The notes under the pieces are model-generated. The model ran no database searches and was not told the DNA's origin. It was given only the letters and a program-made list of their open reading frames with translations. Shown in pieces: positions 1 to 8,100 of a DNA stretch of 14,012 bases; within the stretch, counting starts at the first letter, position 1, and each line of letters opens with the position of its first letter. Both the position numbers and the translations under genes were made by a program. This stretch comes from JAQVYV01 sp964507305 (GTDB lineage Bacteria > Bacillota > Clostridia > Saccharofermentanales > UBA5734). The stretch spans positions 1 to 14,012 of the forward strand of contig CAZDPQ010000065.1 of assembly GCA_964507305.1 (NCBI GenBank). Direction: 5' to 3'.

Positions 1-526
1 CGAGCTGCGAGTCGGCGTCGAGGCAGACATACAGCGGGTATTTCGACACGTTGATCCCGGCGTTCAGGGCATCCGCCTTCCCGCCGTTATCCTTTTCGAC
101 ATACAGGAGATCCGGGAAATCCCGGCTGGCATAGACGCCGCGGATCCGCCCGGTCGGAAGCGAGACCCGGACCGGCAGTCCGACCGGCGTCAGGCCGAAC
201 GCTTCGAGGACGGCCTTACCGGTCCCGTCCGTCGAGCCGTCGTTGACCACGATGATCTCATAGGCGGGATAGCGCAGCTTCAGGAGCGAACGGACGGCGC
301 ACACGATGTTTTCCTGTTCGTTGTATGCCGGGATGATGATGGAAACCGGCATCAGGTTGTCCGAATCGGAGTACCGGCTGAAATCGTCCGCCGGCTCCCT
401 GCGGATCGTCTTGCGCATCTGCACATAGGACACGATGAACTGGAACAGGTAGATGCCGCTCAGCAGCAGCGTGAAAGCGATGCAGAACCGGTTGAAATAG
501 AAAATCGCCAGATGCAGCGCCGCCAT
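1..526 (-). CDS. Processive family 2 glycosyltransferase, N-terminal part (cut by window edge)
   Basis: The first 175 residues of a membrane glycosyltransferase are visible; the rest lies beyond position 1. A hydrophobic segment at about residues 14-36 comes first, then a GT-A fold: SIIIPAYNE (62-70), VNDGSTDGT (94-102), GGKADALNAG (148-157) and the metal-binding DAD at 170-172. The KADALNAG block is typical of processive synthases such as PgaC/IcaA, cellulose and hyaluronan synthases, so it probably makes an extracellular polysaccharide from a UDP-sugar at the membrane. The QXXRW motif that would confirm processivity is not in the window. The start at 526 follows a GGGGA-type ribosome binding site and lies 11 nt after the stop of the HEAT-repeat gene, so the two are co-transcribed. 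From memory, close relatives are often encoded next to HEAT-repeat proteins. The polymer cannot be named. Confidence 0.9.
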   Translation of the reverse strand, partial: MAALHLAIFYFNRFCIAFTLLLSGIYLFQFIVSYVQMRKTIRREPADDFSRYSDSDNLMPVSIIIPAYNEQENIVCAVRSLLKLRYPAYEIIVVNDGSTDGTGKAVLEAFGLTPVGLPVRVSLPTGRIRGVYASRDFPDLLYVEKDNGGKADALNAGINVSKYPLYVCLDADSQL

Positions 527-537
527 ATGCCTGTCCC

Positions 538-1617
538 CTATCCTTCCGCCGCGCAGCTTTTCTCGTACAAAGCGCGGAGAACGGCCTCGGAAGCATAGGG
601 ATCGTACCCTTTCAGCACCTTCTCGACATACACCAGGCTGCTGTCCATCTCTGCGAGCGCCTGCGCAGCATTATACCGGACCCACCATTCCGCGTCGCCC
701 GTCGCCGCGGCCACCGCGCTCAGGGCTTCCGGCGTGCGCAGCCTCCGCATGGCCCGGACCGCGGCCAGCCGCACCGTCCATTCCGCATCCCGGCTTGCCG
801 CGATGAAAGCCTGCTCGCTGCCCGGCATGCCGAGCTCGCCGAGCGCCCTCAGCGCCGCGGCGCGCAGATTGGCGTTCTTCTCGCCGAGCATCCGGAGATA
901 CAGATCTTCGAACGCGGCGATCCTCCGCTTGGCCAGAGCCTTGACGACCGATGCCCGGATATATTCGTTGTCGATCGCGAGCAGCCGTTTCCCCAGCTCC
1001 GCGATATCACCCGTGTACTGGTCGAGGATCTCGACGATCACCCGGTAGGACAGGCGGAAATTGCTGCGGATCCCGGAAATGGCGCGGAAAACACCCTCTT
1101 CATCGCCAAGCGCGGACAGCGCGGCGGCGGCGTTGTAATAGAGGTTCCGGTTGCCGGAATACAGCAGCCCGCGGATGCTCCCGGCCGCGGTCACGACGCC
1201 GAAATCCGCCATCTTGCGGCAGGCATAGGCCTTGTCGTACGCATTCCCGTGCCCGAGCATGCCGGCGTAGAACCCGATCGCCCCGGTCTCCCGGATGATC
1301 AGGTACACCGCTCTCCGGAACCCTTCCGTTTTCGCCGATCCGTTCGCCGCGATCCGCTCCATCAGCAGCTCGCACATGGCGTTCATCCTGGACTTATCCT
1401 GTCCGGTAAATTCCTTCAGCTCCCGGACTCCCTCGTCCATGCTGGCAAAGGTCGGCGCCGACACGATGCTGTCGATCTTCTCGCGCAGGATCCGCCCGGC
1501 TCCCTTCGCACGCTCCTCCGCCGCCTCGTTGCGCGCGGCCAGAATGCTCAGCCAGACAAACTCGATGCCGATCATGACAAGGCATGCCACCAGCAGAATG
1601 TATGCAAGAAACCCCAT
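538..1617 (-). CDS. Membrane-anchored HEAT-repeat protein
   Basis: A 359-residue protein with one N-terminal membrane segment (about 4-27), a charged linker, and then an all-alpha repeat domain. The clearest HEAT/PBS-lyase-like repeats are at about 248-326, each carrying the pattern of a short helix, a turn and V/L-R-x-A-A-x-x-A-L (for example NLRAAALRALGELG, TVRLAAVRAMRRL, WVRYNAAQALAEM). Less regular repeats extend back to about residue 100. HEAT repeats are protein-binding scaffolds, so this is probably a non-enzymatic partner on the cytoplasmic face of the membrane. Its stop is 11 nt from the start of the glycosyltransferase, which makes that enzyme the obvious candidate partner. A GGAAAGGA ribosome binding site sits about 13 nt before the ATG, a little far. 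It is third in the riboswitch-controlled operon. The HEAT assignment is secure; the specific function is inference. Confidence 0.85.
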   Translation of the reverse strand: MGFLAYILLVACLVMIGIEFVWLSILAARNEAAEERAKGAGRILREKIDSIVSAPTFASMDEGVRELKEFTGQDKSRMNAMCELLMERIAANGSAKTEGFRRAVYLIIRETGAIGFYAGMLGHGNAYDKAYACRKMADFGVVTAAGSIRGLLYSGNRNLYYNAAAALSALGDEEGVFRAISGIRSNFRLSYRVIVEILDQYTGDIAELGKRLLAIDNEYIRASVVKALAKRRIAAFEDLYLRMLGEKNANLRAAALRALGELGMPGSEQAFIAASRDAEWTVRLAAVRAMRRLRTPEALSAVAAATGDAEWWVRYNAAQALAEMDSSLVYVEKVLKGYDPYASEAVLRALYEKSCAAEG

Positions 1618-1674
1618 GGCTCGTCGGTATTCCTTTCCTCTTCCTGATGTCCGGGCCCCTTCGCCCGTTCCGAA

Positions 1675-3948
1675 TCAATCGGGGTACTGGTTCCGGATCT
1701 CCCGGATCCGGTCGACGCAGCGGAGAAAGACATTGACGACCTCGGGATCGAACTGCGTCCCCGATTTCTCGATCATGTAGCCGCTCGCCTCCTCGACACT
1801 CCAGGCGGTCTTGTAGGACCGGCTGCTGGTCAGCGCATCGAACACGTCCGCCAGCGCCGTGATCCGGGCGTATTTGTGGATGTTCTCCCCCTTGAGCCCG
1901 AGATAGCCTTCGCCGTCCCACCGCTCGTGGTGCTGCTGGGCGATCACGGCCCCTGCGGCCATGTATTCGCCTTCCGACTTCGACAGCATGTTATTGCCGT
2001 AGCGGACATGCTGCTTGACCGTCTCGTACTCCTCTTCCGTGAGCTTGCCCTTTTTGTTGATCAGCTCCTCGGGGATTGCCAGCTTGCCCACGTCGTGCAT
2101 CATCGAGCCGATGGCGACGACCCTCGATTCCTCCGGCGACATGCCCATCTCATAGCACATCGCCCGGACATACTCCGAAACCCGCTTGAGATGCATCCCG
2201 GTCTCCTCCGACTTGGCCTCGGTCATTTCAGCAAGGTAGGTGAAAACGGATTCACGCGTCTGCAGGATATCCTCCCGCAGCTTCAGATTGTCCGGCGCCA
2301 TCGCGATATTCGAATACGCGATGTCCAGGATGTTCCTCAGGCTATCGGAAATGCCTTCCGGGATCCCTTCGATGTAGATGATCGCGGCGGGCTCGCCGGA
2401 CACCAGAAGAAGCATCGCGACATAATTCCCCCCGAACAGGACGCCGCCCTTTTTCTTTCGGCGGTAGCTGCGTTCGATCCCCGGATAATCGCACCCCTCG
2501 ACCCCGCCGGCATTGTAGATCTCCCGGTACGCTCCGGTGCCGGGGTCGCGGACGGCGACGCTGATGCCGAGCTCCCGTTCCGGCGTCGGCCCGACTTTTG
2601 TCGACTTGTACCGGTTTTCATCGAGATCGTCGCTGATGAGGTTGCGGACACTCTGCGCCGTCTGGATACAGAAGCCCTCAAACTCGTGGGCGGCAAAGAT
2701 CCTGGCGCTTTCCTCGAAGATCCGTTCGATGTGCCGGCGGCTCCGCTCCCTCTGCATGGCCCTCTCGGTGATCCGGACATTGATATGGATCGCGAGGGTC
2801 ACCGAACGGTAGATGTCCGAGGCCGCGAACACAAGGACCGCCATGTGGAATATGCCGCCGTTCCCCGAATACAGGCGGAGGACGGGATTGAGGAAATCGT
2901 AGGCCATGCAGAGCGTCACGAGGAAAAAGGAGAACGCGTGGAACCGGTCGCTGAAGTACCGGCTGCTCAGCGATGCGCGGTATGCGATCAGATAGATGAT
3001 CCCCGACAGCACGGTGAACGCCGCGTATCCGTACATGATATAGGCGTAATATGCGGAAATGTCCGGCATTGACTGCAGAACACCGGTCAGAAGGAGCAGG
3101 AAAGGCAGGATCCGCAGGAGCACGCTCTTTTTTTCGATCGATCGGGAAAAAATCAGGAAAACCGCAAATAATAGGACCGACAGCAGGGCCACGATCTCCT
3201 TCGGGTATCCTCCGTTGAGAAAAAACGCCGGAAGATACCGGGCTTTGATGTCGAACAGGTCGTACCGCTCGCACAGCAGGATGCCCGCCGCGGTCCCGAG
3301 AAGCAGCAGGCCCGTCCAGGCCATCCGGGCGGTCTTCCTGAGCCGGATCGCAAGGATGAGGGAGAGGAGAAACATGAGAATTCCGGCCATGGCGATGGAA
3401 ATGATGAGGGAGATTGCGATGTCCCGTCCTGCCTGTGCCATGGACTCGACATCGGCACGGTCCGCGACGGCGGCCCGGATGTCGAACAGCAGGCCGGTAC
3501 CGGCCTGCAGATTCAGTTCCCTCGCAGCCGCGGATGCGGGAAGGGGAAGGATAAGGGTGTGCCGGAGCGTCAGCGGCCCGGTCTGGATCTCCGGATCCTG
3601 CAGGACACCGTCGAGCGTGATCCGGATATCGTCGCCGTTGAGCATCAGGATGAGCTGCCTGTCCGCGGACTGCGGAGGGATCACGGCAGAAAGGGAAATC
3701 CGGGCATCCGTCAGCGCTCTGCCCGCGACGAAAAGACGGTCGGCGAAGCGCCTTCCCGGCTCTGCCGCGCCGGCCGCGCCGGCTTCGCCGGAGACGGAAC
3801 TCCAGTCGGTGATCAGGTATGTGCCGGATGCGCTGAAATAGCCGGACAGCACGTCATCCAGCGATGCAGAAGACATGATGAACCCCGCGGCGACGATGGC
3901 CGACATCAGAATGATCGCAAACACGCTGAACGATTTCCCGGTTTTCAT
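1675..3948 (-). CDS. Membrane HD-GYP cyclic-di-GMP phosphodiesterase (7TM sensor + DUF3369-like + HD-GYP)
   Basis: A 757-residue sensor-effector. After an N-terminal membrane segment (7-27) comes an extracytoplasmic domain of about 145 residues, then seven membrane segments (about 176-202, 207-226, 250-268, 276-294, 300-323, 335-353, 365-385). This is the 7TMR-DISM type of layout. The cytoplasmic part has a linker helix (391-420), a domain at about 421-560 whose end (IIYIEG...NIAMAPDNLKL) resembles DUF3369, and an HD-GYP domain at about 565-745. Metal-ligand candidates are present: H586, H618-D619 (HDVGK), H647, H673-H674 and D701. The GYP signature reads GYL (681-683) and the following loop is one residue shorter than usual. 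The family hydrolyses c-di-GMP to pGpG or GMP; activity here is inferred. The gene starts 35 nt after the DivIVA-like gene, with only a weak GGGAAA-type ribosome binding site. Being behind a c-di-GMP riboswitch suggests feedback. Confidence 0.9.
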   Translation of the reverse strand: MKTGKSFSVFAIILMSAIVAAGFIMSSASLDDVLSGYFSASGTYLITDWSSVSGEAGAAGAAEPGRRFADRLFVAGRALTDARISLSAVIPPQSADRQLILMLNGDDIRITLDGVLQDPEIQTGPLTLRHTLILPLPASAAARELNLQAGTGLLFDIRAAVADRADVESMAQAGRDIAISLIISIAMAGILMFLLSLILAIRLRKTARMAWTGLLLLGTAAGILLCERYDLFDIKARYLPAFFLNGGYPKEIVALLSVLLFAVFLIFSRSIEKKSVLLRILPFLLLLTGVLQSMPDISAYYAYIMYGYAAFTVLSGIIYLIAYRASLSSRYFSDRFHAFSFFLVTLCMAYDFLNPVLRLYSGNGGIFHMAVLVFAASDIYRSVTLAIHINVRITERAMQRERSRRHIERIFEESARIFAAHEFEGFCIQTAQSVRNLISDDLDENRYKSTKVGPTPERELGISVAVRDPGTGAYREIYNAGGVEGCDYPGIERSYRRKKKGGVLFGGNYVAMLLLVSGEPAAIIYIEGIPEGISDSLRNILDIAYSNIAMAPDNLKLREDILQTRESVFTYLAEMTEAKSEETGMHLKRVSEYVRAMCYEMGMSPEESRVVAIGSMMHDVGKLAIPEELINKKGKLTEEEYETVKQHVRYGNNMLSKSEGEYMAAGAVIAQQHHERWDGEGYLGLKGENIHKYARITALADVFDALTSSRSYKTAWSVEEASGYMIEKSGTQFDPEVVNVFLRCVDRIREIRNQYPD

Positions 3949-3983
3949 TTACGTCATTTCCCGTCAGGCCGGCATTCACGCGG

Positions 3984-4985
3984 TCAGTATTTGGAGTATT
4001 TCTCAAGGATCTCCCGGATGCTGGTCTTCCTCGGAGAAGCAGCGGGCATATCGGAGATATCCTCGCCGCGGGCGTCCCCGTCCGCGGACATGTCCGCGCC
4101 TTCTTCCGTTCCGCCGGCCGTCCGGCCGTCTCCGGCGTGCCGCGCGCGGTCCAGCTCGTCATATTTCTGCCGGTACTTCTGCCGATCTTCCTCCGCGTCG
4201 CCCGCGGCCGGGACCTCCTCGCGCGGCATCGGCTCCGGTGCCTCGCGGTAAGCGGCGGCCGTACGCATGGACTCCCGGCTGCCTGCGGCACGGTCCGCGC
4301 CGCGTGCGTCGTCCTGTCCGAATCCGTCGCGGACCTTGTCGATGATCCGCACTTTCGCGGAATCGAATCCCTCCTGCGGATAGAGGCTCCGGCCTTCGCG
4401 GTACCCCAGGCCCTCCAGCTTGCGCTTCAGGAAGGCGGATGTCTCCTCGAGCCCGGCGGCGATGTCGCCCAGAGTCCCTTTGTAGCCGTCCATCTCGCTT
4501 CTCGCGTTTCTGGCGCTCTTCCCGGAGGACAGTGCTTCATTGAAAAAGGAATTGACGATGTCCGCCACTTCCTTTTTCGCATTCTCCTTCAACCGCTCGG
4601 AATAATCAAAGGCATCCAGATAGATCCTGCCGATCTGGCGCACCTTCTCATCGTACAATTCTGCCGTCCTGTCAGCCTGCCGGCAGCGCTCCTCCATCTG
4701 GAAAATCTGGCGGTCTCTCGCGGCGAGTTGCTCCTTGAGCTCCTCGGCCTGCTTCGCCAGGGCATCGGCCTGCGCCTTGAGCTCGCCGATCCTCCTGCGC
4801 CCCGCCTCGGCCTCGCGCTCCGCCGCCTCGATATCCGCCCGGGAAGACTTGCGCAGCCCCGCGAGCTCCGCCTCGAGCGCGGCGGCCTTCTCCTCCGCGT
4901 CGCCCAGCCGTTCGGCCAGGCTGCCGATCCGGCGGTCAACCTCGCTTCTCCTGTACCCCCCCACAAGCGTTCTCCCGATGTCCAT
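3984..4985 (-). CDS. DivIVA-like coiled-coil protein (first gene of riboswitch operon)
   Basis: A 333-residue protein. Its start, MDIGRTLVGGYRRSEVDRRI, matches the DivIVA N-terminal pattern (a short lead, L-x-G-Y-x-x-x-E-V-D-x-x-I) that binds curved or polar membrane. Long coiled coils follow at about residues 20-105, then a mixed region, an acidic disordered stretch (about 225-315) and a C-terminal motif TSIREILEKYSKY. DivIVA proteins are cytoplasmic scaffolds that place division, cell-wall or polar-export machinery. The start at 4985 was chosen because GGAGGAG lies six nt upstream and the DivIVA motif begins here. A longer in-frame start at 5051 would run through the riboswitch terminator and is rejected. 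It may serve to position the downstream HD-GYP protein or glycosyltransferase; this is inference. It could also be called a generic DivIVA-domain protein; it need not be the division DivIVA itself. Confidence 0.85.
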   Translation of the reverse strand: MDIGRTLVGGYRRSEVDRRIGSLAERLGDAEEKAAALEAELAGLRKSSRADIEAAEREAEAGRRRIGELKAQADALAKQAEELKEQLAARDRQIFQMEERCRQADRTAELYDEKVRQIGRIYLDAFDYSERLKENAKKEVADIVNSFFNEALSSGKSARNARSEMDGYKGTLGDIAAGLEETSAFLKRKLEGLGYREGRSLYPQEGFDSAKVRIIDKVRDGFGQDDARGADRAAGSRESMRTAAAYREAPEPMPREEVPAAGDAEEDRQKYRQKYDELDRARHAGDGRTAGGTEEGADMSADGDARGEDISDMPAASPRKTSIREILEKYSKY

Positions 4986-5006
4986 GCCGAGCTCCTCCGG
5001 TGTTCG

Positions 5007-5045
5007 AAAAAAAAAGTCAGGCTGCAAGAATGTTTGCAGCCTGAC
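5007..5045 (-). terminator. Intrinsic terminator forming the riboswitch expression platform
   Basis: On the minus strand a perfect 12-bp stem (arms 5045-5034 and 5027-5016, sequence GTCAGGCTGCAA and its complement) with a 6-nt loop is followed at once by nine U (5015-5007). The 5' arm is the same stretch that forms the 3' strand of the riboswitch aptamer, so aptamer and terminator cannot both form. It would also stop transcripts reading through from mfd. The U tract ends only about nine nt before the GGAGGAG of the DivIVA-like gene, leaving no room for a promoter in between, so expression of that gene must pass this terminator. Confidence 0.92.
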
Positions 5046-5109
5046 GATCATAGTATCGCTACCTTAGACTCATAGCTTTGCGCCATCTGTTTTCGCAGAT
5101 TTTGCTAAA
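5033..5109 (-). ncRNA. Cyclic-di-GMP class I (GEMM-I) riboswitch aptamer
   Basis: The minus strand shows the GEMM-I elements in order: GCAAA opening P1 (5105-5101); a hairpin ATCTG/CAGAT with a GAAA loop (5100-5085); the core CGCAAAGC (5082-5075), where GEMM-I usually has GACGCAAAGC and this copy has GGCGCAAAGC; a second arm with UCUAAG and UAUGA, a near-exact 11-nt GAAA-tetraloop receptor, capped by a GUA-GCGA-UAC hairpin; and the closing GGCTGC (5041-5036). P1 is short (GCA/TGC, extendable by UUU/AAA with a bulged A). The base equivalent to G20 of the V. cholerae Vc2 aptamer is A (5106), while the C92 and A47 equivalents look kept (5036, 5079). Because its 3' strand is the 5' arm of the terminator, ligand binding should prevent termination (an ON switch) of the DivIVA/HD-GYP/HEAT/glycosyltransferase operon. 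The family call rests on motifs and order; the ligand is uncertain. Confidence 0.92.
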
Positions 5110-5133
5110 TATTACTTTTTGATTACATTTCTA

Positions 5134-5162
5134 ATGTTATCCGAAAAAACGGGCTTTGTCAA
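5134..5162 (-). promoter_or_regulatory. Sigma-A promoter of the riboswitch operon
   Basis: On the minus strand a perfect TTGACA -35 (5162-5157) is separated by 17 nt from TAACAT (5139-5134), which matches the -10 consensus at four of six bases. Transcription would start near 5127, about 18 nt before the aptamer. The -35 box overlaps the stop codon of mfd, so the operon has its own promoter embedded in the end of the preceding gene. The surrounding DNA (5100-5170) is clearly more AT-rich than the neighbouring genes. Confidence 0.75.
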
Positions 5163-8100
5163 TTTAGAACAAACAATAATAGGGCTTTTTGGACAATTGC
5201 CGGAGTTTTGCTTATATCTTTCGCCGCATGGCGGATCACCACATACGGCTTCCGGCCCGCGTTGAACAGGATCTGGCCTTTCTGCTCCGCGCTGCCGATG
5301 GCATTGGAAAGCGCCTGCATGTCCGGGCGGATGTCTTCGCGATAGGTCATCACCACCGACTCCCCCTTCACCGACACCCGGTCGAACCCGCAGCGTCCCG
5401 CGATGCTCCGGATCAGGGCGATCCTAGCCAGCGTGACCACGTTCTCCGGCGCGTCGCCGTACCGGTCCGTGATCTCGTCGACCACGTCCATGAAGCTCTG
5501 CATGTCGGAAATCTGCGCGATGCGGCGGTAAATGTCCATGCGCTCGCCTTCGTCGGGGATGTAGGCGGCGGAAATGTACGCGTCGATGTCGATCTCGACC
5601 GTGGCGGCCGGCTCTTTCGGTGCCGCGCGGCCCGTCTGGCTTGCGATCTCTTCCTCCAGCATCCTGCAGTACAGGTCGTAGCCGATCGCGTCCAGATGGC
5701 CGTGCTGCTCCGCGCCGAGCAGATTGCCGGCGCCCCTTGCTTCAAGGTCCCGCAGCGCGATCTTGAAGCCGGAGCCGAGTTCCGTGAAATCCCGGATCGC
5801 AGACAGCCTTTTCTCCGCGATTTCGGTCAGGATCCTGTCATGGCGGTAGGTGATGTAGGCGTAGGCCTGGCGGTCGGACCGGCCGACCCTGCCCTTGAGC
5901 TGATACAGCTGGGAAAGGCCGAACCGCTCGGCGTTCTCCACGATCAGCGTATTGACGTTCGGCATGTCGATCCCGGATTCGATGATCGTCGTGCAGACCA
6001 GGATGTCTGCGCGGAAGTGCACGAAGTCGTTCACGACCTCTTCGAGCTCGTGCTCGTGCATCTTGCCGTGGGCGTAGGCGACCCGTGCTCCGGGGATCAT
6101 TTTGCGGATCTCGGCGACCTTGTCCGGCATGCCCGCGGTATTGTTGAAAAGGTAGAACACCTGCCCTCTCCGCGAAATCTCCCGGAGCATGGCCTCGGCG
6201 ACGATCCCCGCGTCGTATTCGATTACGTAGGTCTGCACGGGGCGCCTGTCGGGCGGCGGCTCTTCGAGGACGCTGATGTCCCGGATGCCGGACATCGACA
6301 TGTGAAGCGTCCGCGGGATGGGGGTCGCCGTCAGGGTGAGCACATCGACGGTCGGGAAGAGGTCTTTGAGCTTTTCCTTGTGGTCGACGCCGAACCGCTG
6401 CTCCTCGTCGATGATGAGGAGGCCGGGGTTTTTGAGACGGACGTCCTCGGACAGGAGCCTGTGCGTCCCGATCACGATCTCCAGTTCGCCCGACGCCAGC
6501 TTCCGCCGGGTCTCCCGGCTCTGCTCTTCCGGAACGAACCGGCTCAGAAGCCCGACCTGCACCGGGAAATCCCGGAGCCGTGCGGTCAGCGTCTCATAAT
6601 GCTGCTGGGCCAGCACGGTCGTCGGAACGAGGATCGCGGACTGCTTCCCGTCCATCACGCACTTGAATACGGCGCGGAACGCGACTTCGGTCTTGCCGAA
6701 CCCCACATCGCCGCACAGGAGACGGTCCATGACCTTCGGCGATTCCATGTCCGCCTTGATCTCCCGCGTGCTTCGCTCCTGGTCGGCGGTGTCCTCGTAC
6801 ATGAAGCTGTCCTCGAACTCCCGCTGCCACACCGTGTCCGGAGAAAAACGGAATCCCTCGGCTGCCATCCGCTCGGCATACAGCTTCACCAGGTTGGTCG
6901 CCAGGGTCCGGATCGACGTCTGCGCCTTTTCCTTGAGCTTGTTCCACTCCTGGCCGCCGAGTCTGGACAGCTTCGGCGCCCGTCCTTCGCTGCCGACGTA
7001 TTTCTGGATCTGGTCGAGGCTGTCCGCGGAAATATAGAGGGAATCGCCCGATGCGTATTCGATCTTCAGGTAGTCGCGCCGGACGCCGCCGGCGTCGACG
7101 CCCTCAAGCCCGAGATACCGTCCGATGCCGTGGAGCTCGTGGACCACGAAATCGCCGGTTTTGAGGTCGCTGAACAGGTCGATGCTCATGCCGCGGCCGT
7201 GTTTTTTCCTCACGGTCCTCTGCTGCCCGAAGATCTGCTCTTCGCCGATCAGGGCGAATCCCGCGCCGGCATACTCAAATCCCTGCCGGACCGGCAGCGC
7301 GGCATAATCCGGATGCACGCCCGCCTGCCCGAGCAGCGCTGCCAGCTTTTCGCGCCTCTGCACGTTCCCGGCGGCGATGACCGGCCGCATCCCGTCATCC
7401 CGGAGCCTCGCGAGGTCTTGCGCCAGGCGGTTCTCATGCCCCCGCCAGTTCCCGCCTTCCCGTCCCGCGGCCGAAATCCTCTCGGCCTGCGGCAGGCCGT
7501 TGCCGGAGGACAGAAGGTATGCGAAATGGATCAGGCCGCCTTTTCTGTCAAGGGCGGCAAGCGCTTCGCCGGGCTTGTACAGGATCTCTCCGGAGCATGG
7601 GAGGACCTTCCCCTTTTCCAGCAGATTTTTAAATCCTTCCTGGAAATCCGCAAGACGGGCATCCATCCGGCTGCGGACGCGGCCGATCTCGTCGATCGCA
7701 AAGAAGAAGCGGCCGGGGGCGGCGTAGTCGTAAACCGTGGCAGCGTTTTCGCCGTATATGAGGGAAATGTAGCGGTCCGCGCCCGGAAAACGGATCCCCG
7801 CGGAAATTCGCTCGCCGTCATGGTTCCGGACGGCATCCGGGCCGCCCTCTCCGCCGGACAGGATCCCGGCGGCGACAGCGGCGCTGCGTTCGTCGGACAG
7901 CAGGACTTCCCTCGCCGGGTAGACGGCCAGGCGGCCGATCATCGCGACCGACCGTTGGGATGACAGGTCATAGCGCTTCAGGGCGTCGACCGCGTCGCCG
8001 AAAAAGCTGACCCGAATCCCCGTGCGCTCTGTCTGCGGGACCCGGATCTCCTCCGGCAGGACGATGTCGACGATATCGCCTCTCCGGGAGAACTGTCCCG

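Noticed and set aside
4986..5051. A longer reading of the DivIVA-like gene starting at 5051.
   Set aside because: It would be translated through the terminator hairpin and has no ribosome binding site; the ATG at 4985 has GGAGGAG and the DivIVA motif.
5189..7963. A 924-residue plus-strand reading frame opposite mfd, and similar long frames opposite HD-GYP and oppF.
   Set aside because: These are antisense shadows of GC-rich genes: their composition (H, D, R, P rich) is not protein-like and there are no family motifs.
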